This document shows, piece after piece, positions 1 to 7,299 of a stretch of DNA of 64,000 nt. Under the pieces are notes generated by a model. That model made no database searches. It was not told the DNA's origin and saw nothing but the letters and a program-made list of their open reading frames with translations. This DNA comes from Actinomadura hallensis (GTDB taxonomy: Bacteria; Actinomycetota; Actinomycetes; Streptosporangiales; Streptosporangiaceae). The position numbers and the translations under genes were made by a program. The stretch's first letter is position 1. Every line of letters begins with the position of its first letter. The DNA lies in assembly GCF_006716765.1 (NCBI RefSeq), contig NZ_VFPO01000001.1:5642001-5706000 (forward strand). The letters run 5' to 3'.

Positions 1-350
1 TCGTCCAGCGACCTGCCGCCGTCGTCGAAGTGCTCGATCGCGCAGACCGACAGGACCGCGTCGAACACGGCGTCGCCGAACGGGAGCCGCAGCGCGTCGC
101 ACTCGATCAGCGCGGGCGCGTGGGTGAGGGTGCGCCCGTACTCCATCTTGCGGCGGTCGAGGTCGATGGAGACGGCCTCCGCGCCGCGCTTGCGCGCCCG
201 CCCGGCCCAGTAGCCGTCGCCGCCCGCGACGTCGAGGACGCGCCGTCCGCGCAGGTCGCGCCCCATCCAGTCGAGGAGCGTCCCCGCCTCGCGGTACCGG
301 CACACGTGCACCTGGTGGCCCATGAAGGCGACCACATCCGAGAGCTTCAT
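1..350 (-). CDS. class I SAM-dependent methyltransferase, C-terminus outside window
   Basis: Only the N-terminal ~116 residues are present; the gene runs off the left edge. Reading the minus strand from ATG at 350 shows a Rossmann-fold SAM motif (VLDVAGGDGYWAGRA, about residues 38-52), an acidic residue ending strand 2 (SIDLD) and the post-motif DAVLSVCAIEHF typical of Methyltransf_11 enzymes. The substrate cannot be told. It is divergent from the flippase-like gene at 410 with only 59 bp between them. The start is supported by a TAGAGT -10 box (359-364 on the complementary strand) 8 bp upstream of ATG, so the mRNA is probably leaderless. Confidence 0.75.
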   Translation of the reverse strand, partial: MKLSDVVAFMGHQVHVCRYREAGTLLDWMGRDLRGRRVLDVAGGDGYWAGRARKRGAEAVSIDLDRRKMEYGRTLTHAPALIECDALRLPFGDAVFDAVLSVCAIEHFDDGGRSLD

Positions 351-358
351 CGCCCCCA

Positions 359-403
359 ACTCTAGGCGGCGCGGACGGCGCGGACGCGGTGTTCGCCTAC
401 GCT
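359..403. promoter_or_regulatory. divergent leaderless promoters
   Basis: Two actinobacterial -10 boxes of the TAnnnT type lie in a 59-bp divergent gap. TAGAGT on the minus strand (359-364) is 8 bp from the ATG at 350. TACGCT on the plus strand (398-403) is 6 bp from the GTG at 410. The spacing puts the transcription start at or next to the start codon. No ribosome binding site precedes either start. Inferred from spacing only. Confidence 0.5.
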
Positions 404-409
404 GGGCCC

Positions 410-1384
410 GTGAAGACGAAGGCCGTCGCCGTGCGGGCGCTGCGGGTGTTCCTGGTGCTGCTGGCGCTGGCGTTCTGCGGCTACAGCGTCGCCTCCCAGT
501 GGGACGCGACGGTGCACGCGTTCCGGCAGATGTCCTGGGCGGCGCTGGCCGCGGCGCTGGCCGCGGGCCTGGCGGGGCTGTTCGTGTGGATGCTGGGGTG
601 GCGGGAGTTCCTCGGCGGCCTCGGCTCGCCGCTGCCCGTGCGCGCCATCTTCCGGATCTCCGGGATCTCGCAGCTCGGCAAGTACGTCCCCGGCAAGGTG
701 TGGGCGCTGGTGACGCAGATCGAGATGACGCGGGAGCACCGGGTGCCGCCGGAGCGCAGTTTCGGCTCGACGCTGCTGGCGGTGGCGACGTCCACGGCGT
801 GCGGTCTCGCGGTCGCGGCGGTGACGCTGCCGCTGACGTCGGCGACGGCGCGCGAGACGTACTGGTTCCTGTTCCTGCTGGCGCCGGTCCTGCTGGCCCT
901 CCTGCACCCGAGGATCGTGACGTGGTCGCTGGGGCTGATGCTGAGGGTGATCCGGCGGCCGCCGCTGGAGCGCCCGGTGAGCCTCGCGGTCACGCTGCGG
1001 GCCGTCGGCTGGACGGTCCTCGGCTGGGCCCTGTTCGGCGTGCACACGTGGCTGCTGTGCACGGCGGTCGGCGGCGAGGGGGCGGGCCTGCCGTTCCTCG
1101 CGACGGGCGCGTACGCGCTGGCGTTCGTCGCCGGGTTCCTGGTCTTCATCGCGCCGGGCGGGATCGGGGCGCGGGAGGCGGCGCTGACCGTGGTGCTGAC
1201 CCCGGCGCTGCCAGCGGGCGCGCCGGTCGTGGTCGCGCTCGCGTCGCGGGTGCTGCTGACCGCCGCCGACCTGGTCAACGCGGGCATCGCGCTGCTGCTG
1301 GGCCGCACCGTCCCCGGGCCGGGGAATGAACCGCCGGCCAAGGAGCTTGTGCGGGGTACGCACCCTACGAAGGAGGGACCGTGA
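410..1384 (+). CDS. flippase-like / lysylphosphatidylglycerol synthase TM-region family membrane protein
   Basis: A 324-residue integral membrane protein with about eight hydrophobic segments. It carries features of the LPG_synthase_TM (UPF0104, AglD/MprF flippase-like) family: an N-terminal TM, a basic loop with QLGKYVPGKVWALVTQ (about residues 90-105) and a late SPGG-like motif (APGGIGAREAALT). Members move or modify lipid-linked intermediates at the membrane; the substrate here is unknown. GTG at 410 is preferred over the in-frame GTG at 389 because TACGCT lies 6 bp upstream of 410. Its stop overlaps the start of the thioredoxin gene (GTGA), so the two are translationally coupled. Confidence 0.75.
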   Translation: MKTKAVAVRALRVFLVLLALAFCGYSVASQWDATVHAFRQMSWAALAAALAAGLAGLFVWMLGWREFLGGLGSPLPVRAIFRISGISQLGKYVPGKVWALVTQIEMTREHRVPPERSFGSTLLAVATSTACGLAVAAVTLPLTSATARETYWFLFLLAPVLLALLHPRIVTWSLGLMLRVIRRPPLERPVSLAVTLRAVGWTVLGWALFGVHTWLLCTAVGGEGAGLPFLATGAYALAFVAGFLVFIAPGGIGAREAALTVVLTPALPAGAPVVVALASRVLLTAADLVNAGIALLLGRTVPGPGNEPPAKELVRGTHPTKEGP

Positions 1385-1704
1385 CGGCCCCGATCACCGT
1401 GACCGACGCGACCTTCGAGGACGAGGTCCTGAACAGCGACACCCCGGTACTCGTCGACTTCTGGGCCGACTGGTGCGGGCCGTGCCGCATGATCGCGCCC
1501 GTGCTCGACCAGATCGCCGAGGAGAAGGCCGGCAAGATCAAGATCGCGAAGCTGGACTACGACGCCAACCCCGAGACGCCGAACAAGTACGGCGTGATGG
1601 GCCTGCCGACGCTGCTGCTCTACAAGGACGGCGAGGTCGTCGAGCAGATCGTCGGCGCCAAGCCGAAGCGCGCGCTGCTGCAGGTCATCGAGCCGCACCT
1701 GTGA
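1381..1704 (+). CDS. trxA: thioredoxin
   Basis: A 107-residue protein of standard thioredoxin length with the redox motif WCGPC (Cys32, Cys35), the buried Asp26 in VDFWA, and the cis-proline loop as GLPT. It reduces cytosolic protein disulfides with electrons from thioredoxin reductase. GTG start at 1381 overlaps the previous stop by 4 nt and has a strong GGAGGGA ribosome site 3-9 nt upstream. The gene ends inside the 3' end of the convergent GT4 gene (20-bp overlap). Actinomycetes usually carry several thioredoxins, so this need not be the main one. Confidence 0.9.
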   Translation: MTAPITVTDATFEDEVLNSDTPVLVDFWADWCGPCRMIAPVLDQIAEEKAGKIKIAKLDYDANPETPNKYGVMGLPTLLLYKDGEVVEQIVGAKPKRALLQVIEPHL

Positions 1705-2779
1705 GCGCGTCGAGGTAGGCCGCCCACACCGGGCCGTGGTCGACCGGGCGCACGCCGGAGCGCAGCCGCTCCGGCTCGCCCGGCTCGTAGAAGCGGCGCA
1801 GCGCCTTGGCCAGGGACGCCACATCGTCCGGCGCGCAGATCAGCCCGTCCACGCCGTCGCGGACCTGGTCGGCGAACCCGCCCACGTCGGTCGCGATCAC
1901 CGGCAGGCCGTGCTCGTACGCCATCCACACGTTCTGGGACGCCGTCGCCGTCCGGTACGGCAGGACCAGCGCGTCGGCCGCGGCGAACAGCTCCGGCACC
2001 TCGGCGGCCGGGACGTAGCCGGGCCGCAGCTCGACCCGCGATTCGAGGCCCAGCGAGCGGATCAGCCCCCGCGTCTCGTCCAGCCCGCCCCAGAACTCCC
2101 CCGCCACGGTCAGCCCCACGTCGCCGGGCCCCTCGGCCAGGGCGCGGAGCAGCACGTCCAGGCCCTTGTACGGGCGGACGATCCCGAAGAACAGCAGCCT
2201 CCGCCGCACCTCCCGGTCCCCCGCCGCGGCGGCGGCGGACACCGGCAGGTGCGCGGGCATCTCGGCGACGCTCACCGGGCGGCGGGTCAGCCCCCGCGCC
2301 AGCTCGGCCTGCTCGCCGGTGTGGACGAGCACGCCGTCCACCCTGCGCAGCAGCCGCCTCATCAGCGGCTCGTCGTACGCCTTGCGCTCGTGCGGCAGGA
2401 CGTTGTGGCACAGCGCCACCACCGGCGCGCCGCGCCGCAGGCCCGCGAGGATCCCCAGGTAGGACGGCACCTGGACCGGGCTCAGCACCGCCAGGACGAC
2501 CAGGTCGCGGCCGCGGAGGGAGCGGCCGACGCGCCACCAGCCGTCCGGGCGGCGCCAGTCGAGCCGCCGCCGGGTCGCGGGGAACGGCTCGCCCTCCGGC
2601 TCGCTGATCGTCTGCTGCCCCGGGTACAGGAACCCGGGGTACTGGGCGCGCCACGACTCGATGACCACGTCGTGGCCCGCGGCGGCCAGCCGGTGCGCCA
2701 GCTCGGTGGTGTGGTGGGCTCCGCCGCCCTTGTAGGGGAACGCGGGCCCGACGACGGCGATGCTGAGTCGGCCGGACAT
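1685..2779 (-). CDS. glycosyltransferase family 4 (GT-B fold)
   Basis: A 364-residue retaining GT-B glycosyltransferase. The N-terminal Rossmann domain opens with SIAVVGPAFPYKGGGAHHT (glycine loop), and the C-terminal nucleotide-sugar domain has FFGIVRPYKGLDVLLRAL and the loop PYRTATASQNVWMAYEHGLPVIATDVGG. The usual EX7E second Glu region is present as YEHGLPV. It follows the GT2 gene by only 4 nt and is probably co-transcribed with it. Sugar and acceptor are unknown; role in surface glycan assembly is inferred from the neighbours. Confidence 0.85.
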   Translation of the reverse strand: MSGRLSIAVVGPAFPYKGGGAHHTTELAHRLAAAGHDVVIESWRAQYPGFLYPGQQTISEPEGEPFPATRRRLDWRRPDGWWRVGRSLRGRDLVVLAVLSPVQVPSYLGILAGLRRGAPVVALCHNVLPHERKAYDEPLMRRLLRRVDGVLVHTGEQAELARGLTRRPVSVAEMPAHLPVSAAAAAGDREVRRRLLFFGIVRPYKGLDVLLRALAEGPGDVGLTVAGEFWGGLDETRGLIRSLGLESRVELRPGYVPAAEVPELFAAADALVLPYRTATASQNVWMAYEHGLPVIATDVGGFADQVRDGVDGLICAPDDVASLAKALRRFYEPGEPERLRSGVRPVDHGPVWAAYLDALTGAAR

Positions 2780-2783
2780 GCCG

Positions 2784-3830
2784 CTAGACGTCGCCGCGCG
2801 ATCGGACGATCAGGTCGGCCAGCAGCGCCAGCGACGCGATGATCAGCCCCGTCACGAAGATCATGATCGTGTTGTTGGCGAAGTACCCGAAGTGCACGAT
2901 CATGTCGAACACGCCCTTGCCCAGCCCGATCACGATCAGCCACAGCGCGGGCGGCATCAGCACCTTGAGCGGGTTGAAATACATGACCATCCGCAGCACC
3001 TGCAGGATGTAGCGGTAGGCGTCCTTGGTGAAGTGGAACTTCGACTTCCCCGCCCGCTTGGAGTACTCGATCGGCACGTAGTGGACCGGGTGCTGGTTCG
3101 ACAGGAACGCGATCGTGATCGTCGTGACGCAGGAGAACCCGGGCGGCAGCAGCCGCAGGTACGGCAGCGACACCTCGCGGCGGAACGCGCGCAGCCCCGA
3201 GTTCAGATCGGGGATCTTGGTGTTGGTGAGCCGCTCGGCGACCTTGCGGATGAACCACTTCGCGGGCACCCGCAGCGCCTTGTGCGTGCCCTCCTCGCTC
3301 GTGCGCGCCCCCACGACCTGGTCGATGGACGGGTCTGAGTCGAGGATGTCCACCAGCTCGGGGATGCGCTCGTTGGGGTAGGACATGTCGGCGTCCGTCC
3401 ACACGACGATGTCGCCGCGGGCCTGCTGGGAGCCGATGCGGCGCACGGTGCCGGAGCCGCTGTTGTGCTGGAACGCGATGACCCGCATGTTCGGGAAGCG
3501 GGGCGCCGCCTCCTGCAGCCGGGCGAGGGTCCCGTCGGTGGAGCAGTCGTCGACGGCCAGCAGCTCGTAGGTCTTGCCGCTGGCGTCCATCGCCTTGCAG
3601 ATGCGCTCGACCTCGTCGACGACGTGGTCCTGCTCGTTGTAGCAGGGCAGGACGATCGTGACGTGCACCGGCGGCGACGCCGGATCGGCCGGCTCGCCCT
3701 CGGCCGCGGGGCCGGGCGCGGGCGGCGCGTCGGCGGCGCGCGGCGCGGGCGCGGCCTCGTCCGCCGGCGCGCCGGCCGGCGGGGCCTCGGGGGCGGGCTG
3801 GGACGTCGTCTCGGCAGACTGGGTGCTCAC
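2784..3830 (-). CDS. glycosyltransferase family 2, DPM1/polyprenyl-phosphate sugar transferase type
   Basis: A 348-residue GT2 enzyme. After a ~55-residue Ala/Pro/Glu-rich N-terminal extension comes a GT-A domain (VTIVLPCYNE, then AVDDCSTDGT and the metal-binding VWTDADMSYP). Two C-terminal TM helices follow (WLIVIGLGKGVFDMIVHF and IMIFVTGLIIASLALLADLIV). This layout fits transfer of a sugar from a nucleotide donor to a polyprenyl phosphate. GTG at 3830 is chosen because TATCCT lies 8 bp upstream (3839-3844), indicating a leaderless mRNA, and because upstream sequence in the same frame is GT-C antisense. The GT-C-like gene just upstream could use the lipid-linked sugar. Confidence 0.85.
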   Translation of the reverse strand: MSTQSAETTSQPAPEAPPAGAPADEAAPAPRAADAPPAPGPAAEGEPADPASPPVHVTIVLPCYNEQDHVVDEVERICKAMDASGKTYELLAVDDCSTDGTLARLQEAAPRFPNMRVIAFQHNSGSGTVRRIGSQQARGDIVVWTDADMSYPNERIPELVDILDSDPSIDQVVGARTSEEGTHKALRVPAKWFIRKVAERLTNTKIPDLNSGLRAFRREVSLPYLRLLPPGFSCVTTITIAFLSNQHPVHYVPIEYSKRAGKSKFHFTKDAYRYILQVLRMVMYFNPLKVLMPPALWLIVIGLGKGVFDMIVHFGYFANNTIMIFVTGLIIASLALLADLIVRSRGDV

Positions 3831-3910
3831 GCAGCGCGAGGATACTCGCCCGGACGCGCCGGGACCGCCACAAGAGGCCGAGCGGCCCGGTACGCGCCTC
3901 CCCGGCCTTC

Positions 3911-4006
3911 GCGCACCGCCCGCCCGTTCCGCGGCGCCTCGCCCGTCCAGCAGTGGCTTGCCCGTCGCGCACCGCCTCGCCCGTCGCGCACCGCCTCGCC
4001 CGTTGC
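3911..4006. repeat. degenerate 19-20 bp tandem repeat
   Basis: Five adjacent imperfect copies of a unit like GCACCGCCTCGCCCGTCGC fill the gap between the GT-C-like stop (4019) and the GT2 start. The last two copies (3969-3987 and 3988-4006) differ by one base. No ORF on either strand uses them convincingly. Confidence 0.6.
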
Positions 4007-4018
4007 GCGGCGGCTCGC

Positions 4019-6091
4019 TCAGGAGGCGGGCGGTTCGGCGATCCAGACCTCCATGGCCAGGCCCCAGGTCCCGCCGGGCGGCGCGGTGAGGGTGCGGCCG
4101 TCCTGCCGCGTCCGCAGCTCCAGCACCCGGGACGGCGGCCCGTACGGCGCGACCTGGTCCGCCGTCGCCGCCATGATCACCGGGCGGCGGCCGGCGGCGC
4201 GGACCCTGCCGGCGACGCGCCGCACGTCGTCCTGCGTCGCCCCGTCGGCCGCCCGCGCGGCGGGCGTCCCGCACATCCCGCGCACCACCTGCAGGAACCG
4301 GTCCGCGGTGGAGCGCTCGACGACCACGACGGAGCTTCGCGGCCCCAGCGCCCCGCACATCCCCTCGACCGCGGCGACCTCGTGCTGCTCGGTCCTCGTG
4401 ACGAGGTAGCCGCCGGACGTCAGCGCGATCGGCACCAGCGTCAGCCCGACGCCGGCGACCGCGACGGTCCGCGTGACCCGCGGCGAGTAGCCGAGCCGCC
4501 GGACGCGCCGCACCGCCCAGGCCGAGGCGAACACGGCGAACAGCAGCAGCCCCGGGATGACCAGGCCGATCAGCCGCCGCGACGCCCACGGGTGGTCGGG
4601 GGTGATCCCCGGCCGGATCAGCACCTGCGTCGTCGTCCAGACGACCATCGCGTAGGGCAGCAGCCACACGGCGGACCGGCCGCGCAGCAGCCGCCGGACG
4701 AGCAGCGCCGCGCCGAGCGTCGCCAGCAGCAGCGCGGGCAGGCCGATGTACCAGGAGACCCAGTGCAGGGACAGCTCGGAGTACTGGCGGGTGCCGTCCA
4801 GCGGCAGGTGCTGGATCCGCTGGACCGTCTCGATGAAGCGGACGTTCGTCTCGTCGTCCGGCGTGGCCGGGGGGCGGCGGACGGTCTGCACGAGGGGCCG
4901 GAGCGCGAAGCCCAGCATGACCAGCACGGTCAGGACGGCGGCGGCCCCCGGCGCCCTGCTGTGCGCGACCGCCCCGGCGGCGCGCCGGATCCGCGGGCCC
5001 GCCCGGTCGTCGCGCAGCGCCGCCACCATGATCACCGTCCCCGCGACGATCACCGCGGCGATGGCCAGCAGCGGCCGGAGGGACGCCTCCAGGTAGTTCA
5101 GGTACGGGCGCGACATCCCGAAGCCCTCGGTCAGCCCCGCGGCGACGCCGAGCAGCAGCCCGCCGCCGGTCCACCAGCCGATCCGCCGCCTCCGGGCCAC
5201 GTAGAGCCCCGCGAAGACGAAGACGGGCAGGACGTCCCGCAGCCCGTCGATGCGGACGAGCACGATCAGCCCCAGCGCCAGGCCCGCCAGGAAGGCCTTC
5301 AGATCGGCGCGGCGCCCCTGCTCGCGGCGGGCGTCGTGCATCAGCGACAGCCCGCCCGTCAGCAGGACGATCGCGGGCAGCTCGCTGAAGGTGCTGCGGG
5401 ACACGTACAGCATCGGCAGCGTCAGCGCCAGGAGCAGCGCCCCGGCCGGCGCCCAGCGCACGCCGACCAGGCGGGCGACCAGACCGGCGAACGACAGCAC
5501 GCAGAGGGCGCCGAGCAGCGGGGCCGCCAGCAGGATGCCGTGGGTGCCGCCGGCCCAGCCGCCGAGCGTCAGCACCAGCGGCAGCCCCGCCATGAACTGC
5601 GGGACGATCGCGCCGCCCTCCTGGTAGAAGGCGGGGCTCTCGTAGGACAGGGCCGCGTCGGGGCCGCCGAACGCCTGCTCCATGAGCGGGATCGGCAGCG
5701 ATCCGTGCGCGGTCAGCCACGTCGCGAACTGCACGTAGGAGGCCGGGTCGCGGCGGACGATGATCTGCTCGGACCGCATGACGACCTGCAGCGCCAGGAA
5801 CGCCGCGGTGACGCCGAAGACCGACGCGACCGGCCACCACGGCGCCGCGTCGCGGTCGCGGCCGCCCGCGTCCCCTCCGCCGTCGCGGCCGCCCGCCGGC
5901 CCGCCCTCCGGGCCGGGGCCGGAGCGCAGGCCGAGCCACAGCACGACGGCCGCCACCGGCGCGAACAGCGCGAGCGCGGGGGCGGGTCGCAGCGCGCCCG
6001 CGAACAGCAGCGGGAGCGAGACCGTCAGCCACGCCACGACGAGCAGCGCGGGGATCACGGTGACGCGCGAGAGCAGCCGGCCCGCGTTCAT
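4019..6091 (-). CDS. GT-C-type integral membrane glycosyltransferase-like protein
   Basis: A 690-residue protein with about 13 hydrophobic helices and a soluble C-terminal ~150 residues. It resembles polyprenyl-phosphate-dependent GT-C enzymes (GT39/ArnT/PMT-like): the first large extracytoplasmic loop carries RRDPASYVQFATWLTAHGSL, in the position of the catalytic Asp, and TEGFGMSRPYLNYLEASL follows later. A GT-C enzyme would take a lipid-linked sugar outside the membrane, and the next gene encodes a plausible maker of that lipid. Low-complexity Gly/Asp-rich sequence (residues ~57-85) sits in a loop. ATG at 6091 overlaps the stop of a 12-codon upstream ORF. Confidence 0.65.
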   Translation of the reverse strand: MNAGRLLSRVTVIPALLVVAWLTVSLPLLFAGALRPAPALALFAPVAAVVLWLGLRSGPGPEGGPAGGRDGGGDAGGRDRDAAPWWPVASVFGVTAAFLALQVVMRSEQIIVRRDPASYVQFATWLTAHGSLPIPLMEQAFGGPDAALSYESPAFYQEGGAIVPQFMAGLPLVLTLGGWAGGTHGILLAAPLLGALCVLSFAGLVARLVGVRWAPAGALLLALTLPMLYVSRSTFSELPAIVLLTGGLSLMHDARREQGRRADLKAFLAGLALGLIVLVRIDGLRDVLPVFVFAGLYVARRRRIGWWTGGGLLLGVAAGLTEGFGMSRPYLNYLEASLRPLLAIAAVIVAGTVIMVAALRDDRAGPRIRRAAGAVAHSRAPGAAAVLTVLVMLGFALRPLVQTVRRPPATPDDETNVRFIETVQRIQHLPLDGTRQYSELSLHWVSWYIGLPALLLATLGAALLVRRLLRGRSAVWLLPYAMVVWTTTQVLIRPGITPDHPWASRRLIGLVIPGLLLFAVFASAWAVRRVRRLGYSPRVTRTVAVAGVGLTLVPIALTSGGYLVTRTEQHEVAAVEGMCGALGPRSSVVVVERSTADRFLQVVRGMCGTPAARAADGATQDDVRRVAGRVRAAGRRPVIMAATADQVAPYGPPSRVLELRTRQDGRTLTAPPGGTWGLAMEVWIAEPPAS

Positions 6092-6126
6092 GTATCCGCC
6101 CCGTGCCCGTCCGTCGACTCGTCCAC
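6088..6126 (-). CDS. possible leaderless 12-codon upstream ORF
   Basis: GTG at 6126 begins a 12-residue reading frame (MDESTDGHGADT) whose TGA (6088-6090) overlaps the ATG of the GT-C-like gene (ATGA). A TACGCT -10 box (complement of 6135-6140) ends 8 bp before the GTG, which would make this ORF the 5' end of a leaderless transcript. The main ATG has no clear ribosome site, so translation may depend on re-initiation after this ORF. The peptide is strongly acidic. No conservation could be tested. Confidence 0.4.
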   Translation of the reverse strand: MDESTDGHGADT

Positions 6127-6134
6127 CCGTGCGG

Positions 6135-6189
6135 AGCGTAGCGGTACCGGCAGGGTGATGACGCCGCGTCGATCAAGCGGGCTTACGCT
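6135..6189. promoter_or_regulatory. divergent leaderless promoters with TACGCT boxes
   Basis: The gap between the GT-C-like operon (minus) and the TIGR03089 gene (plus) holds TACGCT on both strands: complement of 6135-6140, 8 bp from GTG 6126, and 6184-6189, 6 bp from ATG 6196. Neither start has a Shine-Dalgarno sequence. The identical hexamer at both and at 398-403 points to one housekeeping sigma factor. Confidence 0.5.
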
Positions 6190-6195
6190 CGCCCC

Positions 6196-7161
6196 ATGAG
6201 CGCACACGCCGGGAACGACGCGCGGCCGGGGAGCGGCGAGGGCCCCGCCGGCCTGCTGCGGCGGCGGCTGGCCGACGACCCGTCCGGGCCGCTGGTGACC
6301 TTCTACGACGACGCGCGCGGCGAGCGCGTCGAGCTGTCCGCGCGGACGTTCGAGAACTGGGTCGCGAAGACCGCGAACCTGCTGGTGGACGACCTCGCCG
6401 CCGAACCGGGCACGCGGGCCGTGCTCGTCCTGCCGCCGCACTGGCAGACCGCCGTCTGGCTGACGGCGTGCTGGACCGCGGGGGTGCTGGCCGAACCGCT
6501 CGACCCGGAGGCCTTCCGGGCGCGCGGCGCGGGGAACGGGGGCGGCGCGGGAGACCGGGACGGCGCGGGCGGCGCCGCCGAACCGGCCGCGGGGGACGAG
6601 CCGTACATCCTCGTGGCGGCGCAGGAGGTGCTGGAGGAGGTGCTCGGCGACGAGGAACTGGCCGGCGGGGCCGAGGAGGTCGTCGGGCTCTCGCTGCACG
6701 CCTTGGGCGGCCCGCTGGCCGACTGCCCGCCTGGCGTCGTCGACTACGCCGTGGAGGTCCGCGCCCACGGCGACCGGTTCGTCCCGGACCCGCAGGTGAC
6801 GCCGGACACGCCGGCGCTCCGGGTGCCCGCCGCCCCCGGCGCCGCGGAGGCCGGAGGCGCGGGAGAGAGTGTGATAAAGGACACACTCACCGGCGCGGAA
6901 CTCGTCGCGGCAGGTCGCGAGGCCGCCGAGAGATGGGGGCTCGACGCGCGGGACCGGCTCCTGGTTGACATGCCGTTCACCACACTGGACGGAGTTCTGA
7001 CCGGCCTGCTGGCACCACTAATCTCGGGTGCTTCCGTCATAATCCAACGAAACTTCGACAAAGACACCCTAGATCGTCGTTTGACCATGGAGCATGTGAC
7101 GGTGGTAGCCGGTCTGCCCGGATGGAATGCCGAATCGGGGCACCCACGGCGGCTCACCTGA
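6196..7161 (+). CDS. TIGR03089 family protein
   Basis: A 321-residue cytosolic protein resembling a small, degenerate adenylate-forming enzyme. It has an AMP-binding-like N-terminus (TFYDDARGERVELSARTFENW; NLLVDDL; VLVLPPHWQTAVWLTACWTAGVLAEPLD) and ends with LISGASVIIQRNFDKDTLDRR, but lacks the P-loop and the acyl-adenylate motifs of true ligases. A Gly/Ala/Asp-rich linker (about residues 112-135) splits it. In actinobacteria this family often lies next to LCP genes, as here, which suggests a cell-wall role, but no activity is known. Leaderless start at 6196. The 3' 250 bp are less GC-rich than the neighbouring genes. Confidence 0.75.
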   Translation: MSAHAGNDARPGSGEGPAGLLRRRLADDPSGPLVTFYDDARGERVELSARTFENWVAKTANLLVDDLAAEPGTRAVLVLPPHWQTAVWLTACWTAGVLAEPLDPEAFRARGAGNGGGAGDRDGAGGAAEPAAGDEPYILVAAQEVLEEVLGDEELAGGAEEVVGLSLHALGGPLADCPPGVVDYAVEVRAHGDRFVPDPQVTPDTPALRVPAAPGAAEAGGAGESVIKDTLTGAELVAAGREAAERWGLDARDRLLVDMPFTTLDGVLTGLLAPLISGASVIIQRNFDKDTLDRRLTMEHVTVVAGLPGWNAESGHPRRLT

Positions 7162-7180
7162 CTACGCTCTCCTTGCCCTC

Positions 7181-7225
7181 GTCCAGTACCCGACCGTCCT
7201 GAACCCGACCGTCCAGTACCCGACC
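7181..7225. repeat. three tandem 15-bp repeats
   Basis: GTCCAGTACCCGACC (7181-7195), GTCCTGAACCCGACC (7196-7210) and GTCCAGTACCCGACC (7211-7225) follow each other without gaps, 20 bp after the TIGR03089 stop and 74 bp before the LCP start. A TACGCT hexamer at 7163-7168 just upstream could be the -10 box of the LCP gene, which would place the repeats in its leader. Confidence 0.7.
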
Positions 7226-7299
7226 CCGGGAAGGCGGGCCGCTCCTCCCGCGGGGAGCGCCCCCGCGCCCGGAACGCCCGAGCCCGGGACACGGAGCCC

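Noticed and set aside
3911..4006. CRISPR-like array
   Set aside because: The 19-20 bp units are directly adjacent and imperfect with no unique spacers; no cas genes are nearby.
2784..6176. A single 1130-codon open frame on the minus strand covering the GT2 and most of the GT-C-like gene
   Set aside because: Upstream of GTG 3830 it is an Arg/Gly/Ala-rich frame lying over the GT-C-like gene in another register; only the last 348 codons have GT2 motifs and a promoter-linked start.
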